Below, piece after piece: positions 28,057-36,049 of a DNA stretch of 64,000 nt. Below the pieces are notes generated by a model. It worked only from the letters and a program-made list of their open reading frames with translations. It did not search any database and had not been told where the DNA came from. The stretch lies in assembly GCA_944325945.1 (NCBI GenBank), contig CALVBW010000025.1:46192-110191 (forward strand), in the 5' to 3' direction. How positions within the stretch are numbered: position 1 is the stretch's first letter; each line of letters starts with the position of its first letter. A program made the translations under genes and the position numbers. The stretch comes from Candidatus Gastranaerophilales bacterium. GTDB lineage: Bacteria; Cyanobacteriota; Vampirovibrionia; Gastranaerophilales; Gastranaerophilaceae.

Positions 28057-30039
28057 CTACCAGTTCATTGCAAGGGTTTCCAGTGCCTGCTTTTCAGCAA
28101 TATCAGCACGCGCCAATGCTGCCTGACCTTTTGTTTGATCTTCGCCTTGCAGCTGAACGCCAACAGGTGACGGAATATAAGTTCTTACAGGTTCCAAAAC
28201 AGTGCCGTCATCACCTTTTTGTTCACCATTTATAACAGTTGTATTATTTACATTATTTGTAACGGTTGATTGAGGTGTTTGATATTTCTGACCGTTTTGA
28301 TACATATTTAACAAATTAGTCGGAGTATTAGGAATTACAGTCGGCTGATTGTTAAAAGGATTATTTCCTGCTTGCGCCTGAGTCTGTTCAGTTTGTTCAG
28401 GTTCGGTTTCTTCATCAAGAACTGATTTTGTCGGTTTGCCAAAAACTTTGTTTTCAGCTTTTGTACAAGCTTTTGCGATAATAGGAACTAAGACCATCAT
28501 CGGCAATGCGATTCTTAACGGAACACCACCCAAATTTTTCAGGAAATTCGGAATTTTTCTCAAGAAATTCAAATTCATTTTAGCTGTTGATTTATATGCG
28601 GCACGTGTTTCGTTACCCATATTGATAAATCTGCCAATTTTTTTAAACATACGGGTAATCGGGTTTTTTACACCTGCATTTAACATATCGGATAAAGCTT
28701 TTTTAGCTGCTTTATATTCCGCTTTTGTAGCAAAGCCGCCTGCACTTGCCTTTTCATTAAATGCTTTTAATGCCGTACGATAAGCTTCTACTCCGGCTTT
28801 ATCAAGTCCTGCATACTTCATACCGCCGACCTTATGCATTGCAACATAAGCTAACGGCAATGCCATAAAGTATGAAAAGTCATTGACAAAACGTTCCATA
28901 AATGTTTTGAATTTTTCACCTTTTGGTGCAATAAATGAGTTTGCGAGCATATCGCCGAAGATTGCAGCCTGCATCAATACCGCAAGTTTGCCGCCTGCAA
29001 ATCTGTTGGTTGTACCTTCAAGAAAATATGAAAACGCCTTTGGTAAAAATTTTCCGAGTTTTGTTTTATTACCTTTGCCCAATGTAGCAATAAACTTATT
29101 CCTTAATTCAGGAATGGTAACTTTTCTACCTAGCAAATGATTCTTAATTTTACCCAGAGTACTATTTTTTCTCCAGACGGATATACTCATCTTATCATCT
29201 GCTTTTAAAAGTGCATTATAAATTTTATCGACATTTCCTAATGCATCTTCAGAAACTTTTTGATACTCAGCAAGATTACGGAAACCTAATTTTCGTGCTT
29301 TTATATGTTTTGAATATTGCTGAAGTCCTTGAACGCCCTTTTTATTAAAAATTTTATCGATACTTGCATCTTTTATGCCTAAAGCACGCAATTCCTCTTT
29401 TGCAAGAGCCGCTGCCTTATCAGTTTTGTTCAAACCTTGTAAAGCTTTTGTCACAGCGTCAATCTGATCTTTTGTATAACCGAATTGTTCCAGCATTTGA
29501 GGACTTTTAATCGGATTCATAAAATAGCCGAACAATTGATCAGTGTCCATTGCAAGAAAACCTTTAAGACCTGCTCCGGTATTTTTTGCAAATTTCCACT
29601 CTGCCTGAGTCGGAGTATGTTCTAACGCATAAGCTACCTTACTTTTTCCGGTAAGCCAGTGCCACGCATTACCTATACCATGATAAACTTTTCTTACACC
29701 TTTACCGATAAATGTATTCGTAAATCCGGTTTGAACTCTGTCACCAAAATTACCTATTTTACCAAGAATTGATTCCTCATATTTACCCGCGCATTTAGGT
29801 CCGAATTTATCCATAGCCTGCGCAATAGCATACCAGGTTGCAAGGGTTAAGGCTAATTTAGCATTCGGATCCGCATCTTCTGATGCTTTAACACGATTTG
29901 CAAGATATGAATTATCAACACTCTGTTTTACCGCCTGTGCGTTAATTCCTGCCTGCATACTCGGAGTTACGCCTCCAACCTGAGACTGCCCGGCTGCCTG
30001 CATCGGAATATTATAATGATTGATATTATTACTAACCAT
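28057..30039 (-). CDS. Large membrane-associated protein of unknown function, 660 aa, with NPF motif
   Basis: Not recognised. The protein is basic and mostly helical up to about residue 520. Hydrophobic segments lie near residues 350-365 (LAVLMQAAIFGDMLANSF), 385-400 (FSYFMALPLAYVAM) and 500-520 (ALPMMVLVPIIAKA). After that comes a disordered Gln/Thr/Asn/Pro-rich tail with one NPF (AGNNPFNNQ). The N-terminus is Asn/Gln-rich without a signal peptide. The overall plan resembles the two proteins at 4895 and 5774, but sequence homology is not obvious. TAGGTAGG precedes the ATG. Confidence 0.75.
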   Translation of the reverse strand: MVSNNINHYNIPMQAAGQSQVGGVTPSMQAGINAQAVKQSVDNSYLANRVKASEDADPNAKLALTLATWYAIAQAMDKFGPKCAGKYEESILGKIGNFGDRVQTGFTNTFIGKGVRKVYHGIGNAWHWLTGKSKVAYALEHTPTQAEWKFAKNTGAGLKGFLAMDTDQLFGYFMNPIKSPQMLEQFGYTKDQIDAVTKALQGLNKTDKAAALAKEELRALGIKDASIDKIFNKKGVQGLQQYSKHIKARKLGFRNLAEYQKVSEDALGNVDKIYNALLKADDKMSISVWRKNSTLGKIKNHLLGRKVTIPELRNKFIATLGKGNKTKLGKFLPKAFSYFLEGTTNRFAGGKLAVLMQAAIFGDMLANSFIAPKGEKFKTFMERFVNDFSYFMALPLAYVAMHKVGGMKYAGLDKAGVEAYRTALKAFNEKASAGGFATKAEYKAAKKALSDMLNAGVKNPITRMFKKIGRFINMGNETRAAYKSTAKMNLNFLRKIPNFLKNLGGVPLRIALPMMVLVPIIAKACTKAENKVFGKPTKSVLDEETEPEQTEQTQAQAGNNPFNNQPTVIPNTPTNLLNMYQNGQKYQTPQSTVTNNVNNTTVINGEQKGDDGTVLEPVRTYIPSPVGVQLQGEDQTKGQAALARADIAEKQALETLAMNW

Positions 30040-30147
30040 ACTACCTACCTATATTATATATAAAAACCAAATAAGCTTAATAATTGCCTTTTAAAAGTTA
30101 ATGTAACGAAATGTAACAAGTTCTGCAAAATCTGAAATCAGGGTATG

Positions 30148-30175
30148 AGTATATACTTTATATATATGTAAGAAC
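30148..30175 (+). promoter_or_regulatory. Repeated palindromic promoter-like element, copy 2
   Basis: Starts with the palindrome AGTATATACT (30148-30157), continues as a TA tract and ends GTAAGAAC. It matches 11915-11940 (minus strand) apart from two inserted bases. It lies 18 bp before the small gene at 30194. Confidence 0.5.
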
Positions 30176-30193
30176 TGAGAGAGAGATTTAAAA

Positions 30194-30364
30194 ATGGCAG
30201 TAGCTAATTTAAAAAAGATTGACGAAAAACTCAAAGATATTTATAGCGAACAGGTTACAACAACCGCTAACAACGCTCAACCGTTTGTTGACAGATCCGA
30301 ACTGTTATTTGAGCAGATGAATTTTATCGCTATATATAATAAACAAGCTTTACACTTAATCTAA
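30194..30364 (+). CDS. Small hypothetical protein, 56 aa
   Basis: Starts MAVANLKKIDEKLKDIYSEQ and ends KQALHLI; mostly helical, soluble, unrecognised. A GAGAGAGA tract lies before the ATG instead of a clean Shine-Dalgarno. The gene sits between the repeated promoter-like element and a strong terminator, which supports a real transcript of about 250 nt. It could also be a small RNA with an incidental ORF. Confidence 0.55.
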   Translation: MAVANLKKIDEKLKDIYSEQVTTTANNAQPFVDRSELLFEQMNFIAIYNKQALHLI

Positions 30365-30411
30365 AACTTATACAACTAACTCCAATTAATTTTTCCCCTA
30401 CAAATTTTCCA

Positions 30412-30438
30412 CCTGATTTTTCGAAATCAGGTTTTTTT
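30412..30438 (+). terminator. Intrinsic terminator before nadD
   Basis: CCTGATTT and AAATCAGG pair around a UUCG-type tetraloop, followed by seven T's on the plus strand. Confidence 0.92.
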
Positions 30439-30467
30439 TATATAAATTTGCAATTAAGTTTTCATGA

Positions 30468-30473
30468 TAAAAT
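30468..30473 (+). promoter_or_regulatory. -10 box six bases before the nadD ATG
   Basis: TAAAAT followed by six bases and the ATG at 30480, with no Shine-Dalgarno; no convincing -35 box was seen. A leaderless mRNA is suggested. Confidence 0.4.
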
Positions 30474-30479
30474 GAAAAT

Positions 30480-31073
30480 ATGAAACTATGTGTATTTCAA
30501 GGAACATTCAACCCGATACATACGGCGCATTTAAAAATGGCGGATTATGTATTAAAACATTACGGATATGATAAAATAATATTCATACCCGCATACCGCC
30601 CTCCGCATAAAAATTATGACATTTCCCTGACCCCGCACAGGCTTGAAATGGTAAAACTTGCGACTCTCACAAATCCGAAATTTAAGGTCTCTGACATAGA
30701 ATACCACAATGAACGCAATTCCTATACCTATTTAACAATACTTGAGCTTTATAAAAATTATGATATTGAAGGAAAAATTAATTTTATAATCGGAACGGAT
30801 GCTTTCAAAAAAATTGACACATGGTATGAAACCGACAAACTGAAAAATCTTGTGCATTTTATAGTTTTTGTCAGAGAAAACGAACTTGACGACAAAAAAT
30901 ATAAAGAATTGGAAGAAAAAGGATATGATTTCACATTTGCGAAGATGAATTTTGAAAATATTTCTTCAACAGAAATCAGAAAAAATATTCAATCCGGCAA
31001 AGACATAAGCAAAATGGTTACAGACAAGGTAAAAGGATACATAGAACAAAATGGATTATACAAAAATAACTAA
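30480..31073 (+). CDS. nadD: Nicotinate-nucleotide adenylyltransferase
   Basis: NAD biosynthesis: nicotinate mononucleotide plus ATP to deamido-NAD. The nucleotidyltransferase signature GTFNPIHTAHL is at the N-terminus (about residues 7-17). FIPAYRPPHKN, FIIGTDAFKKIDTWYE and the C-terminal ISSTEIRKNI follow as in NadD. The 197 residues match the family. It overlaps yqeK by 23 bp, the usual nadD-yqeK arrangement. Confidence 0.95.
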   Translation: MKLCVFQGTFNPIHTAHLKMADYVLKHYGYDKIIFIPAYRPPHKNYDISLTPHRLEMVKLATLTNPKFKVSDIEYHNERNSYTYLTILELYKNYDIEGKINFIIGTDAFKKIDTWYETDKLKNLVHFIVFVRENELDDKKYKELEEKGYDFTFAKMNFENISSTEIRKNIQSGKDISKMVTDKVKGYIEQNGLYKNN

Positions 31074-31671
31074 AGAAGAGATACTCAAATGGTTAAAAAC
31101 TAACCTGACGCCTGAACGTTACAGTCATTGTCTCGGAACAGCCGAATGTGCAAAGGAACTTGCGGAACAATTTTCGGAAGATGCAAACAAAGCCTACGTT
31201 GCCGGACTTTTGCACGACTGCGCAAAATGTTTTGACAATGAAAAACTCCTTGACATAATACACAAAAATTTAAAAATTGATGAAAACGAATTAATGAATT
31301 ACAAAACACTTCACGCACCTGTTAGCGCATTCTGTGCGAATAAAGATTTCGGAGTATGCGATAACGAAATTTTATCGGCAATCCGCTGGCATACTTTAGG
31401 CAAAAAAGAGATGACAAATTTTGAAAAAATTATTTTTCTTGCGGATAAAATTGAACCCAACACACGCGACAAAGAATACCGCGAAGAAATCTGTAAAATA
31501 TTAAAAGAGGATAACGGACTGAACAAGGCTCTCTTGAAATGCTATAAAGAAACTATTAAAAGCCTTGTAAAACGTGAATTAAAAATCTGTCCGGTTACTG
31601 TTGACATATACAATAATCTTCTTGATATAACAAATAGTAAAGAATGTGAAAAAGTTAATAAAAAAAGTTAG
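31051..31671 (+). CDS. yqeK: YqeK-type HD-domain hydrolase (putative Ap4A hydrolase)
   Basis: HD-superfamily metallohydrolase of 206 residues; YqeK homologues cleave diadenosine tetraphosphate symmetrically. The motif H...HDCAK is visible as RYSHCLGTAECAKELA and AGLLHDCAKCFD, with RWHT and the late Asp in FLADKIEPNTRD. It follows and overlaps nadD. A usual third partner, rsfS, does not follow. Confidence 0.9.
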   Translation: MDYTKITKEEILKWLKTNLTPERYSHCLGTAECAKELAEQFSEDANKAYVAGLLHDCAKCFDNEKLLDIIHKNLKIDENELMNYKTLHAPVSAFCANKDFGVCDNEILSAIRWHTLGKKEMTNFEKIIFLADKIEPNTRDKEYREEICKILKEDNGLNKALLKCYKETIKSLVKRELKICPVTVDIYNNLLDITNSKECEKVNKKS

Positions 31672-31709
31672 ATTTTGTGATAAAATATTTCCAGTGAGAG
31701 GGAAAACTG

Positions 31710-33695
31710 ATGAAATTATTGGAGATTAAGAATAATCTTGTAAAAATATCATATAATGATAATGATAAAATAGCACTGGCAAAATTTATTGCGCTGGTTG
31801 ACAATGACAAATCGTATGTAGCGCAGATAGTAAACCTTAAAGCCGAAATTAACGCCAATTATGCCATTGCAAAACTTATTTTTACATTCAATAATGAAGG
31901 TATTGTAGACAATTACGACGGATCTATTCCCTCTATCCATGCACAGCTTTCAGAATTGACGTCAGAAGATATTCTTAAACTTCTGCCAATGGAAAAACCT
32001 GTTGCTTTCGGAGAACTTGCACAGCAAAATGTAATGTTCAAAGTTGACCAGACCATATTTGAAAAAAATCTCACAATTTGCGCAGAAAAATTTGATAATA
32101 TATCAACAATCGTTAAAAATTCAGCGGCACAGCTTGCAAAATACGGTGAAAAAATCGTTGTTATTGATATTGATCACACCTTTGGGGAATATGAACCCGT
32201 ACGTTTTAAACGTGATTTCAAACTTCCGCTCAATGCAAAAATGATAGATTATATATACGAAAACGATCTTGAAGGAGTTGAAGCTGCAAGCAAGGCCGTA
32301 ATACAGGATATATTTTATGAAGTTCAGGAATATACAAAAACGGTTGAAGGGAATTTTATCCCGTTTGATGCTTTTTTGAAAGTGGTTTCTCAACAATATG
32401 AACAATCAAATATTCCTGAACTAGCTCTTTTGAAACATAAATTACTTAAATACCACGAAGAAAACGTATTTGCAGAAACAAAAGAAGAACTTGACGGGCT
32501 GCAAAAGGCAATAACCGAAAATCAGATAAGCTATATTGATATTGCGGACATTCCTGATTCTCTGCAAAAAGAGCTTATATCCTACATCCATAGTGTTATG
32601 GACAAATCACAATCTTATATTTATTTATTTGTAAAATTTACAAATAAAAATGCTGATAAAAAATTATTAAGCCAAATTTTTAATAATGAACACATTTTTA
32701 CAACAATAATTTGCAGTCACAATTATAAATACCTGCCTGAATTAAAACAACGTGCAGAAAATCTTATTTTCTTTGCGCCGCAGACTCTCCAGCATGATTT
32801 TGCCAGTTATAATACTTTATTAAATAAACTGAATGCAAATGAATTTATAGTATATGGCAATTTAACACAAAATGTACCGTTCATAGTTGAACTCAGCGAA
32901 TTTTCACAAGAAACCGAACCTCCTGCTGATGTCTATGAAACGCCAGAACCGGCTCCTGCCACAGCGTTAAATACAGGGACTGAAGAACCGGAAATTCTTG
33001 AAGAACAACACGAACCACAGGACAATGAAATTTACGATTTAGATGCGACAGAAGAACTGGAATTGCCGGAAATAATTAATGAACAAACTGCAGAACAACC
33101 CCTATCTCACGATGACCTTGTAGAGCAGGTTGCAAAAGATGTTGACGAGGTTTTTTATACAAAGCCGCAGGAACAACCGTCTATTGAAGACATAACCTCT
33201 CAAGACACGATAACAGAAGATGATTTGGATTTTATTGACGACCTGTCAGGTGAACAATCTGAAAATATACCGGTTGAAGAACAGCAGGCTATTTACGATT
33301 ACGAAGTTCCTGATGAATTTTCGTTTGAAGAAGAACATCCTCTCGCGGATAAAACAGAAGAAATTCCCGAAGAAGATGAAACTGTAATACTGGACGAAGA
33401 ACCAACAATGGAAGATGTTCCGACCGAATTTGAAATAGAAAACGAGCCCGATGAAAATTCATCCTCTGAAGAACTTCCGCCGGCGGTACCAGTCTATCCT
33501 GCTGATGAACCCGTATTAACAGAGGATACACCGTCTTTTGAACAGGGAGATATGGTAACCCATCCAAAATACGGAAAAGGGGTTATTGAAAAATTAATTA
33601 AATACGGAAACAAAACGCTTTGTTCAATATCTTTTGAAAATGTCGGCAGACGCTTATTGGATCCGGCGATTTCCGAATTGCAAAAGATACAATAA
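31710..33695 (+). CDS. Acidic linker protein with UvrD-tail-like C-terminal domain, 661 aa
   Basis: Not recognised as a whole. Residues about 1-90 are beta-rich and residues 120-410 mixed alpha/beta (KIVVIDIDHTFGEYEPVRF, NEHIFTTIICSH). This resembles a P-loop ATPase barrel such as HerA, but no Walker A motif is present. Residues about 415-605 are extremely acidic and Pro-rich, probably disordered. The last 50 residues (FEQGDMVTHPKYGKGVIEKL, then SFENVGRRLLDP) match the Tudor-like domain at the UvrD/PcrA C-terminus (DUF3553-like), which binds RNA polymerase. A transcription- or repair-coupled role is inferred. GAGAGG precedes the ATG. Confidence 0.75.
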   Translation: MKLLEIKNNLVKISYNDNDKIALAKFIALVDNDKSYVAQIVNLKAEINANYAIAKLIFTFNNEGIVDNYDGSIPSIHAQLSELTSEDILKLLPMEKPVAFGELAQQNVMFKVDQTIFEKNLTICAEKFDNISTIVKNSAAQLAKYGEKIVVIDIDHTFGEYEPVRFKRDFKLPLNAKMIDYIYENDLEGVEAASKAVIQDIFYEVQEYTKTVEGNFIPFDAFLKVVSQQYEQSNIPELALLKHKLLKYHEENVFAETKEELDGLQKAITENQISYIDIADIPDSLQKELISYIHSVMDKSQSYIYLFVKFTNKNADKKLLSQIFNNEHIFTTIICSHNYKYLPELKQRAENLIFFAPQTLQHDFASYNTLLNKLNANEFIVYGNLTQNVPFIVELSEFSQETEPPADVYETPEPAPATALNTGTEEPEILEEQHEPQDNEIYDLDATEELELPEIINEQTAEQPLSHDDLVEQVAKDVDEVFYTKPQEQPSIEDITSQDTITEDDLDFIDDLSGEQSENIPVEEQQAIYDYEVPDEFSFEEEHPLADKTEEIPEEDETVILDEEPTMEDVPTEFEIENEPDENSSSEELPPAVPVYPADEPVLTEDTPSFEQGDMVTHPKYGKGVIEKLIKYGNKTLCSISFENVGRRLLDPAISELQKIQ

Positions 33696-33696
33696 G

Positions 33697-34578
33697 TTAG
33701 TCAAAAGATTTATTTAATCTGCTGCAATGATAATGCTTTAAAAAGGATTGTAAAAATACAGACAAAAGAATTAACGCCAAGCCGATAAAAAATGCAAGAT
33801 TAAGTTCTTTTGCTTCACCTAAAAACACGGCTGCGATTCCTATACCATATAAAGGTTCCAGATTTCCGCATAACGAAACCGTGAATGGCGGGATTGTTTT
33901 TAAGACTTGAATATGCAGAATATATAATCCTATAGTGCAGAAAAAAGCAAGAATAATCAGATACCCGAAATCCGAATAAGACGGTAATATGTGTTTTACA
34001 GGATTAAAATAAAGATAAAAAGGCATAATCAATGTTATGAACAAGGCTCCGCCGGCAAGTTCATAGAAAAGCATGCTTTTTGAAGGCTTGTCCACCACTT
34101 TATTATAAATTGTGTATAATGCAAAAACCGCAGCTGACAAAATTCCCAGAAGAATACCAAATCTGCATCCCGTATCAAAATTAAAAATCAACCCTATACC
34201 CGCAACGGCAATCAGACTGTAAAACAAATCCGTTGCAGAAAATTTTGTTTTTTCTATCAACGGTTCAAAAATCACCGTAAAAAATCCCACCAGCGAATAA
34301 CACACAACCCCGACAGAAACATTTGAATATTTTATACTGCCGTAAAACAACAAAAAATGCAGACCCAAAAGTGCACCAATTCCTAAAAGTTTTATGCAGG
34401 CAGAAAAATTTTCTTTCGGAAACTTTTTCACAAAGCCTAAAAGCACGCAAAGAATTATAAAAGCTAACCACAACCTGTAAAATACAAGCAGCCCTTCATT
34501 CAAATTGATAAGCTTCCCGAAAATACCGGTAAATCCTGCCAGTAAAACTGATATATGCAATTTAATGTAGTTTATCAT
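33697..34578 (-). CDS. EamA/DMT family transporter
   Basis: Drug/metabolite transporter superfamily, about 293 residues with ten hydrophobic helices in two EamA repeats. The first starts near residue 5 (HISVLLAGFTGIFGKLI) and the second near residue 145 (GILLGILSAAVFALYTIYNK). It may export amino acids or metabolites; substrate unknown. TAAAAT lies exactly six bases before the ATG at 34578, which decided the start over a GTG six bases upstream. Its stop codon lies 2 bp from the convergent gene at 31710. Confidence 0.88.
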   Translation of the reverse strand: MINYIKLHISVLLAGFTGIFGKLINLNEGLLVFYRLWLAFIILCVLLGFVKKFPKENFSACIKLLGIGALLGLHFLLFYGSIKYSNVSVGVVCYSLVGFFTVIFEPLIEKTKFSATDLFYSLIAVAGIGLIFNFDTGCRFGILLGILSAAVFALYTIYNKVVDKPSKSMLFYELAGGALFITLIMPFYLYFNPVKHILPSYSDFGYLIILAFFCTIGLYILHIQVLKTIPPFTVSLCGNLEPLYGIGIAAVFLGEAKELNLAFFIGLALILLSVFLQSFLKHYHCSRLNKSFD

Positions 34579-34584
34579 AACCAC

Positions 34585-34590
34585 ATTTTA
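34585..34590 (-). promoter_or_regulatory. -10 box six bases before the EamA transporter ATG
   Basis: TAAAAT on the minus strand, with TGGATA a 17-bp spacer upstream at 34613-34608. No Shine-Dalgarno lies before the ATG. Confidence 0.45.
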
Positions 34591-34606
34591 TGCACATATT
34601 TGTAAA

Positions 34607-36049
34607 TTATCCAGCAAGTTGTTTGTAAATTTCCAAATATTTTTTAGCACTTCTGTCCCATGAGAAATCAGCCTTCATCGCGGATTTACGCATAGCCTCC
34701 AGTGTCGGTTTTTCCTTATAAACACCGAGCGCGCAATTTACGGCCTGCATCATATCCCAATAGTCATAACGCCAGAATTTAAACCCTGTAGAATCATTCA
34801 ACGGATACCCGACAACGGTATCTTCAAGTCCGCCGGTAGCTCTTACAACAGGCAAAGATCCGTAATGCATTGCAATAAGCTGACTCAATCCGCACGGTTC
34901 AAATTTAGAAGGCATTAAGAAAAAATCACTTCCTGCATAAATTAAATTTGCAAGGTCAGCTTTATAGCCTATGTAAGAACGAATATTTTGAGTGTTATTA
35001 GAAAGCCATATTAAAAGATTTTCGTAATCACCGTTCCCGCTTCCTAAAAATACAAAATCAGCATTTGTATTTTTCATATCATTTTCAGCCTGTCGTATAA
35101 GATCAAGCCCTTTTTGCTCTACAAGACGAGAAATAAAAGCTATCAAAGGGCGTTCAGGATTATATTGCAACCCGAAAAAGTCACAGACAGCTTTTTTATT
35201 TTCCTGTTTTTTATCCAAAGTTCTATATGTATAATTTGCCGCAAGATTTTTATCAGTTTTAGGATTAAATACCGAGTAATCAATGCCGTTCAAAATACCT
35301 ACGAGTTTACTTTGATTCATTCTCAGAGTATAATCCATACCTTCACCGTATTCACCAGTCAAAATTTCTCTGGCATAATTCGGCGAAACAGCAATAACCC
35401 TGTCGGAATAATTTATGGCGCCTTTCATCCAGTTCACCTTACCGTAATGTTCGACGCCCCATTCATTATAGACAATATCTTTGCGCATATTAGCAAAATC
35501 CAGTACATCTTCAAACCACACCCCCTGATAAGCGAGGTTATGAATTTCAAATACGCATTTGGTATTTTTCCAGAAGTCATCGTATCTGTAGTTACTGTGC
35601 AAATATACAGGAATCATTGCAGTATGCCAATCATTGGCATGAATCACATCAGCTCTGAAATTCAACGCTTTAGCGTATTCCAAAACAGCAAGAGAAAACG
35701 CAATATACCTTTCATGTTCATATCTGGTATCAAGCCATTTGGGATAAACTTCTTTAAAACATGTAAAATACCAGTCATTGTGAACAAAAAATACGTTAAT
35801 ATTAGTATCCGGAAGTTTGCACATAAACAATCTGAATTTATGTCCCTGATTACCGAAAGTAAGCCACATTTCCGAATTTTCAAGCTCTTTTATACCGTAT
35901 TTATCAGCGTCAATAAGTCCATGAAACGGTGTAAATATAGCGATTTCAGCATCGTCTTCAAGACATTTGGGCAGACTGCCGACGACATCTGCCAGTCCTC
36001 CGGCCTTTGAAAACGGTGCAACTTCTGCTGATGCAAATAATATTTTCAT
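34607..36049 (-). CDS. glgA: Glycogen synthase (ADP-glucose type)
   Basis: GT5 glycosyltransferase that adds glucose from ADP-glucose to glycogen. The 480 residues match the bacterial family. The N-terminal KAGGLADVVGSLP binds ADP-glucose; the catalytic-side HANDWHTAM, the FISRLVEQKGLDLI of the second Rossmann domain and PCGLSQLIAMHYGSLPVVRATGG are visible. Its ATG overlaps the stop codon of the upstream 1191-residue protein (TAATG), so translation is coupled. Other glg genes are not in the window. Confidence 0.97.
   Translation of the reverse strand: MKILFASAEVAPFSKAGGLADVVGSLPKCLEDDAEIAIFTPFHGLIDADKYGIKELENSEMWLTFGNQGHKFRLFMCKLPDTNINVFFVHNDWYFTCFKEVYPKWLDTRYEHERYIAFSLAVLEYAKALNFRADVIHANDWHTAMIPVYLHSNYRYDDFWKNTKCVFEIHNLAYQGVWFEDVLDFANMRKDIVYNEWGVEHYGKVNWMKGAINYSDRVIAVSPNYAREILTGEYGEGMDYTLRMNQSKLVGILNGIDYSVFNPKTDKNLAANYTYRTLDKKQENKKAVCDFFGLQYNPERPLIAFISRLVEQKGLDLIRQAENDMKNTNADFVFLGSGNGDYENLLIWLSNNTQNIRSYIGYKADLANLIYAGSDFFLMPSKFEPCGLSQLIAMHYGSLPVVRATGGLEDTVVGYPLNDSTGFKFWRYDYWDMMQAVNCALGVYKEKPTLEAMRKSAMKADFSWDRSAKKYLEIYKQLAG

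Noticed and set aside
35114..36010. 298-codon open frame on the plus strand, antisense to glgA
   Set aside because: It lies wholly within the recognised glycogen synthase gene, has no ribosome binding site and a composition (Ile/Phe/Ser/Lys-rich) typical of antisense frames.
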